From positions 22,325-86,324 of the forward strand of contig SCFE01000086.1 of assembly GCA_004352715.1 (NCBI GenBank): a stretch of 64,000 nucleotides of DNA, written 5' to 3'. A program made the translations under genes and the position numbers. The notes under the pieces were generated by a model that was not told the origin of the DNA, made no database searches, and worked only from the letters and a program-made list of their open reading frames with translations. Source of the DNA: Hofstenia miamia (taxonomy: Eukaryota > Xenacoelomorpha > Acoela). Shown one piece after another: positions 1-11,094 of this stretch. How positions within the stretch are numbered: position 1 is the stretch's first letter; every line of letters starts with the position of its first letter.

Positions 1-748
1 GGGAACTGTCACTAGTTGTTCATTCAATATTACATGTAGCCATTACCGAAATATATTGGCTTTATTAAATAAACAAATATCAAACAACTTCCTAACTTAC
101 ATTTATGATTACTACATGTAAGGTCATTATCAGTCAATTATAGGTCACTTAATTTGGATCTGAAAATATATTAATATAATCACTAAGGTTTGGTTATCCA
201 ACCATTTGTTGAAGGTTAATTATCTAATACATGTAGTTAGAAATGCTAGTCGGCTAATTGAGAGAAAACCCCTATACCTAACTTAAGTGCACTTTCGTGA
301 TCTGGCACAGAGACCCTTGAATCATTCCCTGTGATGGATCCAGACCACTACTAAACACTGCTCGATTAGCTCGACATCGTATTAATAATCAAACTGTTAA
401 TAAGATGAAATAAATAGAATTCGAAGTAAAATTCTTTATCAATGCTTACAATAGTTTTAATTGTATTTATAGTAATTTGAAGAGAAGTACCTGTTGATTT
501 AAATTTAAACGTCTGCCAAGATGGCGGCTAAAAATAATGTAAGCAACAATTTGTTGAAAACATTTTATCAACAGATACAATTATCTCTTTTTTGACACAT
601 GTTATTTTCTTGGTTGCAATATACAAAATCAAACTGAAATAATTACACTTGATTTAATCATAATATTTTTAATCACTTTCTTTTTCGATCTTGGTTCTTC
701 TGCGACGTTTTGCAGCTTGTTTTTGTTTTATTGTTGGATGATGCTACA
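1..748 (-). repeat. Ty3/gypsy LTR (LTR1 type), minus orientation, cut by window edge
   Basis: The reverse complement of this stretch matches the LTR at 20752-22148 over long runs, including the segment containing gccgccatcttggcagacg and the segment around aatggctacatgtaatattg. Its outer end reads gatgctaca, the inverse of the tgtagcat LTR start, so the LTR begins at 748 and runs leftwards out of the window. No internal element sequence follows on the right. It is therefore either a solo LTR or the 5' LTR of a minus-strand element whose body lies outside the window. Confidence 0.88.
464..471 (-). promoter_or_regulatory. LTR core-promoter TATA box
   Basis: The reverse complement reads actataaata. 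The same ctataaata/actataaata element follows a conserved ggtact block in the other LTRs at 9474, 11370, 21030, 25769 and 31754. Its conservation between LTR types that otherwise differ suggests it is the Pol II start region of the element. Confidence 0.6.
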
Positions 749-754
749 ACTTTA

Positions 755-1395
755 TGCCAGAATGTATAAACTGACTGCTTCCAGAGCTTGCATAATCACA
801 CTTATCACATTTAAATGGCTTTATAGCAGAGTGTGTAAGCTCATTTGATTTGAGACTACCAAGCTTTGAACATTGGTAATCACATTTATCACATTTATAT
901 TGCTTTATACCAGTGTGTGAAAACTGATGTGCTGTGAGATGACCAGTTGAAGAGCATGCATAATCACATTTATCACATTAAAATGGTTTATTCCAGATTG
1001 CTCAAATAGATTTCTTTGGAGCTGATGTTGTGTGCAAGCATAATCACATTGCTCACATTTAAAAGGCCTTACATCAGAATGCCTAAGCTGATGTTTTCAG
1101 AGATTCCAGAATTTTGAACACTCATAATCACATTTATCACATTAATATGTCATTATATTTGAGTGCTTAAACTGATGTATTTTGAGGTTCTTGAGTTGTG
1201 AACATTTATAATCACAAGTATCACACTTACATGGCCATAAACTAGAGTTCTTAAACTGATGTGTTTTGAGATGTTTAGATAGAGAGCATACATAATCACA
1301 TTTATCACATTTAAATGGCTTTGTATCAGAGTGCGTAAACTTTGCATTTAGAGTTGTTTGAGTTTTGAACACTCATAATCACATTGAGAGCGTCC
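755..1395 (-). pseudogene. Decayed C2H2 zinc-finger array
   Basis: On the minus strand about seven units repeat the C2H2 pattern CDKCDYxCSxxxxLKxHxxxH, joined by linkers such as HSDTKPFKC. The cleanest two fingers lie at about 1180-1330 (CDKCDYVCSLSKHLKTH and CDTCDYKCSQLKNLKIH). The reading frame is broken by several stops and at least one frameshift, and some fingers have lost a His or Cys. C2H2 arrays normally bind DNA in the nucleus, but this one cannot be read through. The array ends about 6 bases from the boundary of the minus-strand LTR, so the LTR probably inserted at its 3' end. It may be the last exon of the gene whose possible first exon lies at 2495-2590. Confidence 0.8.
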
Positions 1396-1495
1396 TATTC
1401 TTAAACGAATTTTATAATAAATTGATTTACTTAGGGGCGTGATATTTATGATGATTAGATTGGCAATTACTATAAATTAAAATATAATATATATA
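1396..1495. other. AT-rich non-coding sequence next to gap
   Basis: Between the zinc-finger remnant and the gap the sequence becomes AT-rich with no coding signal, which would fit an intron. I see nothing else in it. Confidence 0.4.
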
Positions 1496-2495
1496 NNNNN
1501 NNNNNNNNNNNNNNNNNNNNNNNNNNNNNNNNNNNNNNNNNNNNNNNNNNNNNNNNNNNNNNNNNNNNNNNNNNNNNNNNNNNNNNNNNNNNNNNNNNNN
1601 NNNNNNNNNNNNNNNNNNNNNNNNNNNNNNNNNNNNNNNNNNNNNNNNNNNNNNNNNNNNNNNNNNNNNNNNNNNNNNNNNNNNNNNNNNNNNNNNNNNN
1701 NNNNNNNNNNNNNNNNNNNNNNNNNNNNNNNNNNNNNNNNNNNNNNNNNNNNNNNNNNNNNNNNNNNNNNNNNNNNNNNNNNNNNNNNNNNNNNNNNNNN
1801 NNNNNNNNNNNNNNNNNNNNNNNNNNNNNNNNNNNNNNNNNNNNNNNNNNNNNNNNNNNNNNNNNNNNNNNNNNNNNNNNNNNNNNNNNNNNNNNNNNNN
1901 NNNNNNNNNNNNNNNNNNNNNNNNNNNNNNNNNNNNNNNNNNNNNNNNNNNNNNNNNNNNNNNNNNNNNNNNNNNNNNNNNNNNNNNNNNNNNNNNNNNN
2001 NNNNNNNNNNNNNNNNNNNNNNNNNNNNNNNNNNNNNNNNNNNNNNNNNNNNNNNNNNNNNNNNNNNNNNNNNNNNNNNNNNNNNNNNNNNNNNNNNNNN
2101 NNNNNNNNNNNNNNNNNNNNNNNNNNNNNNNNNNNNNNNNNNNNNNNNNNNNNNNNNNNNNNNNNNNNNNNNNNNNNNNNNNNNNNNNNNNNNNNNNNNN
2201 NNNNNNNNNNNNNNNNNNNNNNNNNNNNNNNNNNNNNNNNNNNNNNNNNNNNNNNNNNNNNNNNNNNNNNNNNNNNNNNNNNNNNNNNNNNNNNNNNNNN
2301 NNNNNNNNNNNNNNNNNNNNNNNNNNNNNNNNNNNNNNNNNNNNNNNNNNNNNNNNNNNNNNNNNNNNNNNNNNNNNNNNNNNNNNNNNNNNNNNNNNNN
2401 NNNNNNNNNNNNNNNNNNNNNNNNNNNNNNNNNNNNNNNNNNNNNNNNNNNNNNNNNNNNNNNNNNNNNNNNNNNNNNNNNNNNNNNNNNNNNNN
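1496..2495. other. Assembly gap (1000 N)
   Basis: Exactly 1000 N, the usual placeholder for a gap of unknown size. Confidence 0.99.
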
Positions 2496-2590
2496 GTTAA
2501 CGGATTATAGTTGGAGGCTGGTGGTGGAGTTGTACATAGCTCATCAAATAGATTGCCAAGTGAACCAGATACTAATGTTTCAACAGACAT
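2496..2590 (-). CDS. Possible first coding exon, minus strand, product unknown
   Basis: An ATG at 2590 opens a frame of about 31 codons that runs into the gap. The peptide starts MSVETLVSGSLGNLFDELC and continues with TTPPPASNYNPL, a serine/proline-containing composition that does not look like low-complexity AT DNA. Just upstream on the same strand lie a TATA-like element, a perfect CRE and two CCAAT boxes, which supports a real gene start. It could be the N-terminus of the zinc-finger gene on the other side of the gap, which is on the same strand. No splice donor is visible before the gap, so the exon end is unknown. Confidence 0.45.
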
Positions 2591-2646
2591 TGCCAAAAGT
2601 GAATTTGCGTAGAAGAAAAATAATGATTTTATCTGATAATTTGGGT

Positions 2647-2809
2647 GAATATATAGACCAACTTGTTTAATCAGTCAACACATTATGACGTCAGTAAAAC
2701 ACCCCCCGGCAATATCCACAACGTCTCAGATCAAAGGCCAACCCTCTCGGCCAATCAGAAAAAAGTGAGATCTCCTACGACCCACCTCTCAACCAATCAG
2801 AAAAAAGTG
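2647..2809 (-). promoter_or_regulatory. Promoter-like cluster: TATA, CRE, two CCAAT boxes
   Basis: Reading towards the ATG at 2590, two copies of ccaatcagaaaaaagtg (2751-2767 and 2793-2809, CCAAT boxes in inverted orientation relative to the gene) are followed by a perfect palindromic CRE tgacgtca at 2686-2693. A TATA-like tctatatattc lies at about 2647-2657. This spacing is typical of an animal Pol II promoter with NF-Y and CREB/ATF sites. The sequence is more GC-rich than its neighbours. The truncated retroelement begins only about 30 bp beyond the distal CCAAT box. Confidence 0.6.
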
Positions 2810-2837
2810 GCACCTCATGGACTCGTCTTCTACTACT

Positions 2838-3340
2838 AGGACATCATATATGAAGCCAGTAAGAATAAATATTATACCTGTTTAGATTTGTGTAAAGCGT
2901 ACTGGCAGGTGCTAATGAAATCTTCATATATTGAGAAAACAGCATTTATAACGCCATATGGACTATTTGAATGGATGTATATGGCTTTTGGACTATGTAA
3001 CGCCCCAGCTACGTTTCAAAGATACGTAACAAAAGTTCTGAAACAGAATAATAAGAAAATCAAAAAAGGCATAAGTGCGTATATAGATGACATATTAATA
3101 GCAAGTGATACAATTGAAGAACACATCAATAAACTGGACAGAACGTTGAAAATCTTGTATAATTCAGGGTTATGTGTTAATGGAAAGAAATGTGAAATTC
3201 TAAAAGAACAAGTAGTATTCCTGGGGAGACAAATTCAAAAAGGCGAAATAAGGATGAAAAATAATGCAAAAGAAATGATACAGAATATTAGCAGTCTGAA
3301 AACAAAAAAAGGATTTACAGTGAATTATGGGTTTCATTAA
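2838..3340 (+). pseudogene. pol: Reverse transcriptase (Ty3/gypsy), truncated
   Basis: This is the RNA-dependent DNA polymerase of the element. The visible part begins just before motif A (TCLDLCKAYWQV, which keeps the first catalytic Asp) and runs through FGLCNAPATFQR to the YIDD box (AYIDDILIAS) that supplies the other two catalytic Asp residues. It then continues into the thumb/connection. The fingers region is absent. A stop lies in the frame after GFTVNYGFH, and the next part continues in another frame from about 3327. Similarity upstream fades near 2838 after an in-frame stop, which marks the truncation. Confidence 0.9.
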
Positions 3341-3895
3341 TTACTATGGTTCATTCATATCCAATGTGGCTCATAAAACCAGTAAAATGACAGAATTACT
3401 TAAAAAGAATAAAGCCTTTGAGTGGACATGGAGAGAACAAGAACAACTAGACAACATAAAAGATGAGTTAAGTAGGATGCCATCATTGAATACACCCAAT
3501 TACAACAAAGAATTTATCCTTGATTGTGATGCGAGTAATGTTGCAATAGGAGCATGCTTAGGCCAAATAAAGGATGGCAAAGAGGTGCCTATACAGTTTT
3601 TTAGTCGTAAATTGAAACAAAGTGAAGAAAACTATGGCTCAATGAAATTGGAAATGTTGGTGTTAGTCGAAATTTCGATACTTTTTAACAGGTCAAACAT
3701 TTAAGGTAAGAACAGATAATAGTGGATTAGCATGGCTCAAAAAGTTTTTGGGTGATAAATCCTCAATTTTATCAAGATGGATAGAATATTTGAATGAGTT
3801 TAGATTCAACATAGAACATTGGAAAGGAACGTTGCATAAAAATACAGATTTTTGGACAGCATTGCCAGAATACCAGAGAGATTTGGAAAAAGTGG
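3327..3895 (+). pseudogene. pol: RNase H domain of gypsy pol, frameshifted
   Basis: The connection region (INYYGSFISN) is followed by the RNase H core, with LDCDASNVAIGACLGQ supplying the first catalytic Asp and FSRKLKQSEENYGSMKLEML the second acidic region. The frame then breaks near 3680 and continues in another frame as tdnsglawl and the IEYLNEFRFNIEHWKG block, typical of the end of gypsy RNase H. In the element this activity removes the RNA strand during reverse transcription. It is non-functional here because of the frameshift. Confidence 0.85.
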
Positions 3896-5075
3896 ATGGT
3901 GAAAAGAAACAATTTCAATTTATGTCTCATAATGAGTATGCCAAGTTACCCGATATTAATGCGGATAAGAAATACAATTATGCCAATAACAATTAAGGAA
4001 GAAATAACCAAAAAAGACATAATTGAAAAACAGAAAACTGATATGATTCTCAGAGATATACGAGAAAAAATGCATGGTGACAATTGGATGCTAGGAAAGG
4101 AAGCCAAGAGCTATTTTCAAAGATACAAATGGAAATTAAATAGAAACGGACTTTTGTACATAGAGGGGAAGACGTTGAGAATAGCGATTCCTGAATATTA
4201 CAAAAGAGAATTAGTTAGAAAGGTGCATGAAAACGGGCACTTGGGGATAATACAGACAGAAAATACCTTTAATGCTTGGTTTATAATGACAAGTATTAGA
4301 AAAACAGTAGAAGACGTCATTAACAAATGTAATACATGTCTCATAAACAATAAGAGTCATTTTCCAGTACAAACTGCACCACTTGAAAAAATAATTGTGG
4401 CAGCACCCAACGAAATTGTGCATGTAGATCTAGAGAAATTATCTCAGGATGATGAGGGGTATCAGTATATATTGGTCTTAGTTGACAATTTCACGAAATA
4501 TGCTCGTATGATACCACTAGATTCAACAATGGCAAAAATAGTAGTGGACAAGATTATGAAAGAATGGATTTTAAAGTTTGGACCGATGCAAACAATAATA
4601 TCAGATAGAGGAGTACAGTTCGAAAGTAAACTGTTTGAAGAAATGACGAAACTGATGGAAATATTAACCAAAAAACAATGGCATACCATCCAGAGGCAAA
4701 TGGCGTGGTGGAAAGATTAAATAAAACTATGATTAATTTGATATGAGAGTTAACTTCAAGAATCGGAGGTAGAGACTGGAGAGAAGTAGTGGAAATAGTA
4801 GAATATTTCTACAATACTTCAGTGCACTCAACAATGGGGATGACTCCATATAAGGCCATGTATGGCAGAGAGGTGGCAATGCTGATATCAATGCAATACC
4901 ATACATACTCTGAAAAACCAGACAATGATTACATAAGGAAAATTAAAGATCAGATAACTGGAATTCATGAGGCAAGTTGTCACAACATGAAGAAGTCTGT
5001 GATTAGACAAAAAGAAATTTCAACAAGAAGATATATGGCAAACCACGCAGGGTAGGGGATAAGGTTTACGAGTAC
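3896..5075 (+). pseudogene. pol: Integrase N-terminal and catalytic domains, broken
   Basis: The HHCC zinc-binding domain is visible as the spaced residues in HENGHLGI and CNTCL. The DDE core follows: VHVDLEKLS gives the first Asp, SDRGVQFES the second, and the catalytic Glu lies in a shifted frame within GVVERLNKTM at about 4700. The tail YNTSVHSTMGMTPYKAMYGRE is the usual end of a gypsy integrase core. The frame shifts near 4660, and stops at about 4745 and 5055 separate the parts. Integrase joins element cDNA to host DNA; this copy cannot make it. Confidence 0.9.
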
Positions 5076-5500
5076 ACTCTAATGAGAACACAGGACGTGA
5101 ATCAAGTGAGAAAACTTAAAACACAGTGGTCAGGGCCATTTATAATCACACAAACACTACCCAACAATAACTATAAACTGAATGATGGGAGAATATTGCA
5201 CTTTCAAAATTTAAAACAAGCAACAGTAAACTTAGAGCAAGTGATGCTTGATAAAAATGCAGAATTTAAAATTATACAGGTTGATGATGGCACATATGCT
5301 GAGATGGATGAGTTGGATAGTGTACACGAAGAAGAATTCCAATATGAATATAGACCTGAAAAAGGTGAACCGGAAGTTGAAAGGAGAATAATGCCCCAGA
5401 GGGCAGCAAAAAATAAAATGAAATACGACCCTGAAATATGGGATATTAATTTAGTAACTGAATTTAGGAAATATGAAATGAACGATACAATGATCACCAA
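5076..5500 (+). pseudogene. pol: Integrase C-terminal GPY/F-like domain
   Basis: The segment reads KLKTQWSGPFIITQTL followed by NNNYKLNDGRILHFQNLKQ. This is the W-x-GPF ... NYxLxDGR ... HxxxLK pattern of the GPY/F module at the C-terminus of gypsy integrases. It lies in a frame open from 5082 to 5543 that leads directly into the basic repeat linker. An acidic stretch at about 5290-5350 follows the module. The equivalent module in copy 4 lies at 26740-26880. Confidence 0.8.
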
Positions 5501-6195
5501 TGAAAGCAAGGAGGGTAAGAAGGAAGAGAACCCCACAATCTGATTGTCAACTAAAGGACGTGAGGACAGAAGAAATATCGACGAGTTCTACTAGCAAAAC
5601 TAGGTCTCCGCAATCTGATTGCCAATTAAAGGGCATGACAATGGAGAATTCGCTGCCTAGTAACACAAGACGACGAGTAAGAAGAAGAGCTCTGCAGTCT
5701 GATTACCAATTAAAGGGTATGATGACGGAGCATATGACATCAACGAACAAAAGAAGAAGACTAAGAAGGAGGTCTCCTCAATCTGATTACCTAATAATGG
5801 GTATGAGGATGGAGATAACAAAGGAAAAATCACCCTCTACCAAATGTCAAATAAAGGGCAGGCAGGTAAATGAGGGCCATCAACAGGATACTGATCGCCA
5901 ACTAAAGGGCGTGAGGTTGGAAACACCAAACTATGCACACTCCCTTTCAACATCCAGCAGTACTCAATGCCAATTAAAGGGCAAAGAGGAAATAGCATCA
6001 ACAAGTACTCAATGCCAATTAAAGGGCAGAGAGGAAACACCATCAACAACAATGGAGAGTTGGGAAACACAGCTGATAAGTGATGACTCTGACATGGATA
6101 CATCAGAAATACCATCAACGAGTTCACTCCCTATGACAACAAGCTCAGGGATATTCTCATATCAACAAACGTCTACTACAACAAAATCGTTGTGA
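5500..6195 (+). pseudogene. Arginine-rich linker with eight QSDCQLKG-type repeats
   Basis: This frame of about 230 codons contains eight variants of one short motif: QSDCQLKD, QSDCQLKG, QSDYQLKG, QSDYLIMG, STKCQIKG, TDRQLKG and STQCQLKG twice. The first four follow basic or serine-rich runs such as RRVRRKR, RRRVRRRA and KRRRLRRRS. Copy 4 has one equivalent unit (basic run then ADSQLR at about 27170-27240). Copy 2 has degenerate DSR units at 17135-17390. The region lies between integrase and ORF3 and could be the tail of pol or the start of ORF3. The basic runs would suit a nuclear-localisation or nucleic-acid-binding tail, but that is inference. I know no family with this repeat. Confidence 0.65.
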
Positions 6196-6224
6196 TTGCA
6201 AGAGAGAGAAAGTCAAATGACAAA

Positions 6225-9124
6225 AGTAGGGAAAGAAAGAATTCACCCCTATTTTATAGCTAATTGAAAGATGAGATATAACTCATATGACAATTTATCA
6301 CTGGAGATGAAAAGATTAATAAAGGGCAGTACATCTACAAAAGAAAATGAAGGCTATGCAATCCAGATAGTGATGACTTAAAGAATCGTCCAACATGCAA
6401 TATGATAATAGCGTACACAGCTGAAATGAAGGAGCAATTCAATAGACCATATTTTAAGAGTACAGTACACATTACGTTTGATGAACAATTCACATTAAAA
6501 GACGTGCAGAAATTAATGAAAAATAGAGAAAAAATTATAGCAGAATGTGAACAGGTGAACTTGGATAAGAAACATCAAACAGTGGTATACTTTGTGAAAG
6601 ACAGCAAAGTGACATCAAAGAAGCTTCAGTCCAACATAGAAGAGATGCTAAAAGTAGCCAAAAGATATAAGACGAGAGTAATAATTGTTGTCACGCAAAA
6701 AGAAAAGGAACTTCCAAAATTCATAAAAGAAATGGAAATAAAATTAGACAACCTCTTTACAGTGAACAGTGGAACATTTAAAATATCTGAGCTCATAAGA
6801 ATGGACCTACAGATTAATGAGATGGCTCCAGTGGAAGGAATTATGGTAGAACCAAAGATCGTGATTGATATGTACTACCAGACAAGGATGATGGAGTTGC
6901 TAGGAATAACCGAAAATTTAGAAGAGACTGGAAACATATTTTTAAAATGTAGCTTAAATCAAACGCCAAAACATTTAGAGAAAATAGCGAGTGTATGGTC
7001 AGAAATTAAAGCGGACAAACCAACCCACAAAGAATGGCTGATGATCAATATAAAATCACCGACAAAGAAATACCACAAAAGTATAGAAGCTGTTTTGTAT
7101 GAAGCTAAACGCGCATATGACATGGAGGCCAAACAAAATTTTAAAATCAAATGTTCAAGGAAATTAATGCACCAGAAATCAGAGCAAGAATGGCGATATG
7201 GATACTAACGATTGCAGTAACAAGTAACGAGAAACTAGTACTGCCCATGATGAGAAAAGAGTGACGACAAATAGCCAGACAAAAGAAATACGAAATAGCT
7301 GTTGCACTGATTCCCACAAATATTAAACAATGGCTGCTGCAAAACGTTGAAGTATTACCTCTATCCCCTACGAAGAAGGTACAACAAAGGTTTGAAAAGC
7401 ACTTCACACGATTATTAATGCAACAACATATGTTGGGAAGACCAAGTGTAATAGAACTTGCAAATAAAACAGGCATTTGTCCAAGTTAAATTGATATACT
7501 GACAGATGAAACCAAGAAGTATATGTGGGGTGCAACTTCTAACACAAAATTCCGAGTGCTCAAGTGTCAACCATGGTTGACGACATGGAACCTAATGAGA
7601 AGAGAACACGCAGAGACTTTACAAACAATCAAATTGGTGAAAGAAAAGAGAGTACATGGGGTAATTACACGAGAAATAAGAAAATACTTAAAGGATTATC
7701 CTCAATGTGCATTGAAATAATTGAAATGGTTAGCAAAAGCAAAGAAGAAATGGAGAGTGAAGAAAGGTTATTGCAATCCACAAATATCGCTCTAACTCCC
7801 AATACTCAAAGAGTAATCAATAAGGTTAACTTAGAAAAATGGGGGAGAACAAGAACCACGCGAGCTGTCATGGGTGGATACTGATGATGAGAGGCTACTG
7901 GTAGAAATTATGGTTCAAAGAGAATGTACAAATAACATAGTGCAGAGAATATTCAGTGAGGTCTATGAATGTGAGACGAAATCATTAATCAAACTATTGT
8001 GCACTGAGGCATTTACAAGACAAGAAATCAATGAAATGTTGCAACCTTAGAACCAAATAGCAGTAGACATTGAATGTATCACCTCAAAAATGGTAATAAA
8101 ACCTGAAACGTCGCAAAGTTTGATGAAAAATGGATTAACAGACACCTTTTGGGAGAACATTAAGAAATCCAAAAACAATTACTTGGCTACATTTGGGATG
8201 GCGACGACTGCAGATATGCAAGATACATATAAAGCCATAGAAGAGAAAACCATGACAACAATTTTGAAGTGTACGCTGCCGCCAACAATCTTCATACCAA
8301 TGTTGCTACCAAAATGGAGATTAAAGGACAAAAAGGCAGCCAATGCGATGTGGCATGAAGAAAATACGTATGTCAACAATCAACAAGCAGCAGAGAAAAT
8401 TGTTAATGATGAGCAATATAAAAAATCTAAAGAGATTCTATTGAAAAACAATAACAAGGAGAGGATTTTTATAGAAGGACAAGTAACACCATATGATCTG
8501 TATAATGAAGGAGAACCAATATACAAGCAAATTCAGAAAGTCTGCAATGAAATTGAAAAGCAATCTACACAAACAATAATACTGTTTTCAGGAATCAACA
8601 ACATTGTGTGAGGAGAACTTTGGAGCTCACAATATTGGCATTACGATGTAATGTGAAGAGTAGAGATTATTACTATGGTGAGACTAGAAAAAAACGAACC
8701 AGAAAATATCAGTGAAGAAGAAGTGATAGAAAATATAAGTGCTTTCTACAATGAAGTGTTGATATCAAAGTCGTTAAGATCAATGTACGAATTCTTTTAT
8801 CCAAACACAACAATTCATCCTGATCTAGCACATACTACTAGAATCAATGCAATCATGACACTAATGATAGTGATAAAAGGAATGAAATTATATTGGAAAC
8901 ATTATGAAATATTTAACGAGAAACTTAATGAACTGTGAAGCATGTGCACAATATCAAAGTCCCTGAAGAACCCGTTGTTTCTCAGACATAAAAAGATGTT
9001 AACTACTGAGAAAGATGTCATATTGAAAATTACTAAAGAAGAGTTGTATGAGAAAACTAGTTGGGAGATGAAAGAAGCAAATGATATTATTAAGAAGGCA
9101 GCAGAAATGGTACATGGAGAGTGA
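6225..9124 (+). pseudogene. ORF3 of copy 1, unknown protein, decayed
   Basis: This is the same protein as the ORF3 of copy 2, recognisable along its whole length: IHPYF near 6240, RPYFKSTVHITFDE at about 6440, KKYMWG at 7515, IECITSKM at 8070, LPKWRLKD at 8300, IILFSGINNIV at 8580 and MVHGE at 9110. The longest open pieces are 6402-7208 and 8090-8611; at least six stops and frameshifts separate the parts. Between copies 1 and 2, over the 13 codons encoding NQIAVDIECITSK (from 8051), I count 3, 1 and 8 differences at codon positions 1, 2 and 3. That pattern indicates past selection on the protein. I recognise no domain. Confidence 0.8.
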
Positions 9125-9148
9125 GTGGTCATCCTTAATTAGCTACAC

Positions 9149-10506
9149 TGGACATAATCCATCAAAACTATCATGTGTGGTCAAGATGAGAGAAAGGATG
9201 AATGAAACAAAGACTAAAAATATCTATAATGATTATAATGATTAAAATGTAAACACATGATAGGATTGATTATTTCATTTTGTAAAACGTTTTGTGCAAT
9301 TAGATTTAAATTATGCTCAACAGTATTTGACAAAATGATAAATGGCCAAAAAGCATAGTCAAATTAACGCTGACATTGTGTAATCATTAGCAGAAATATA
9401 AAACGAGGGAAACTGTAAACAAGAAGCAATTAACAGGTACTAGTCAAGTATTTAGCTGCTTATTACCAAGTGCTATAAATATGCTTGAAATGATATAATT
9501 ATTGATGAATAAATTTACATTGGATTTACTTTTCTCTTGTCAGGGTATTTTAAATTCTAATGGAAAGCTAAACGTTTAAGCACTGGGGTAATTGTATGGT
9601 GGTTCCCACATCCAGTTAAAGGTATGCTGGAGCAGCCTCCTAATAGCTATTCCACAGCAGGGAGGGTGACAGCTGTAGTTACCTTTTGTGCTATTAGTTT
9701 ATGTAGGTATAGGAGTTTTTTACCATTATAGCTTTCCTACTTGTCATTGCTTGCCTGTTATTATGATTGCAGCTATTATGTTTTACATGTTAACTTCCCT
9801 ATCAATGAACTTCAGTCAGTTATTATGTTATCTTATGATCAGTGATTTAATATTACTTACATTTAGATTGTTATTTAAGTCGTATCTTTATATTCTATTA
9901 CATATAGATTATTTAATAGTCACAACAAGTTGCTCATTGTTTCTTATGGTAGACCTTTGGCTGACTCATGTCTATATTTTTCTGCAGGCAGCATTGATTG
10001 TTTACATGTATCAAGGGCTATTATGTATTTCTATATATGTAGGGTTATTACATGTAAGCCTCAATAATAAGCTACTCAAGCATCCCAGTTGCATTAGTCC
10101 GTTCCTTATACAAATTCATAATAATAAAAACAATCAATGCACTAAATTCTTAAGTAGTTGCAAATCCCATTACACTGAGTTTGCTATTCACATACCAATC
10201 CCTTTGATGGTTTCTACTTTGAAAAGGCAGCTCTATTTGTAGATGCAGCTGATCAGTGTGTTTCTGGAAATGCATGGCAACCTTTGAGTGTTGATCCTGT
10301 CTTCCATTTTCTCTGCTTTATCTAAATAAGTTGGAGTGAGTTACGCAGTTAGAAAGGCTAATGCATATTAAGTTAAGTTAATAAACCAAACCCTTATTGT
10401 GAAGGAGAGAATTAGGAGAATGTCAACTCTGCTTAATGTGTTAACTAAGAAAAGTAATGGGTTTTCTACAAATTATATACTAATGGTGGATTGGCATGAT
10501 TCTACA
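9149..10506 (+). repeat. 3' LTR of copy 1 (LTR2 type, about 1.36 kb)
   Basis: The LTR starts at tggacataatcc, which aligns with the start of the LTR at 31430 (tgacataatct), and ends at gattctaca (10506), which matches the ends at 32397 and 34883. It contains ctataaata at 9474. From about 9570 on it matches 33871-34883. The retroviral rule of TG at the start and CA at the end holds. It follows the last ORF3 codons by about 25 bp. Confidence 0.85.
9474..9481 (+). promoter_or_regulatory. LTR2 TATA box
   Basis: The sequence tataaata sits in tgctataaatatg, about 40 bp after acaggtact. The same arrangement occurs in the LTR at 31754 and in the LTR1-type copies. Confidence 0.6.
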
Positions 10507-11094
10507 ATGCAATCAGAAATGAGGTGGTTACCAGCAGCAATCTCCATGCTATGCCATGGTTTGTGACTCATAAAGGAACTAGCTCAGTGAACATGGTTGT
10601 AAGGGAAGTGATCCTAGCAGTGCTCATCCAATGTGATTTTGTTCAATAATTGCTCTTGTTATTATCATCAATAAGTGGAAGTTCACAACCATGTTGCTTT
10701 TGCATCTTATAGATCTTACATAAATAGATACATGGCACTCAGTACATGTGAGAAATTATTGTGGTGATAAAATGACTGTCTTTTAAGTACAGATCTGAAG
10801 TAAGAATAATTACTGACAAATGTAATAATATGCTCATAGGCATTTCTTATGTTGAATAAATCTGTTATGTTTATTACTGACAATAAATTTGGATCTAAAA
10901 TAAAAAGGGTTAGCATAAAGTTAGCTATCCAGCTAGTTAGAATGTGGAGGTTTATTATAAAGTGAATTGATCAATAGGTAAGCTAAGTGAAGTAAAACAC
11001 CAATACCTAACATTAACCTAACTAGCCTCTCAGCTGGCTGATAAGTGCAATGGTGAGAGTCCCTGAATAGCTACTCATGTGCCTGAACATTTAG
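10507..11094. other. Junction between copies 1 and 2, with a probable inverted LTR1 fragment
   Basis: No coding signal is visible. The part from about 10870 to 11090 resembles the plus-strand reading of the window-start LTR at about 145-320: aatttggatctaaaata, then a ctatcca block, then ccaatacctaac, then gagagtccctgaat. That makes it a minus-orientation LTR1 piece lying against the plus-orientation LTR that starts at 11095. The first 360 bp show nothing I can place. Confidence 0.45.

Larger units (their letters stand above)
2838..10506 (+). mobile_element. Ty3/gypsy retrotransposon copy 1, 5'-truncated
   Basis: The order is RT (truncated) - RNase H - integrase - basic repeat linker - ORF3 - 3' LTR, the Ty3/gypsy order with an extra gene after integrase. 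The 5' LTR, primer site, gag, protease and the first part of RT are missing. The left junction lies near 2838, where RT similarity stops next to the zinc-finger gene promoter. All reading frames carry stops or frameshifts, so the copy is dead. Its LTR belongs to the LTR2 type, also seen at 31430-31769 and 33871-34883. Confidence 0.85.

Noticed and set aside
1427-2596. Minus-strand frame of 389 codons across the gap
   Set aside because: It is open only because the N run contains no stops. Only the part at 2496-2590 has coding character.
9199-9199. LTR2 start at 9199 (and 31481) after the purine run gatgagagaaagga
   Set aside because: Alignment of copies 1 and 2 through the end of ORF3 puts the homologous LTR start about 50 bp upstream (9149, 31430), which matches the LTR1 start.
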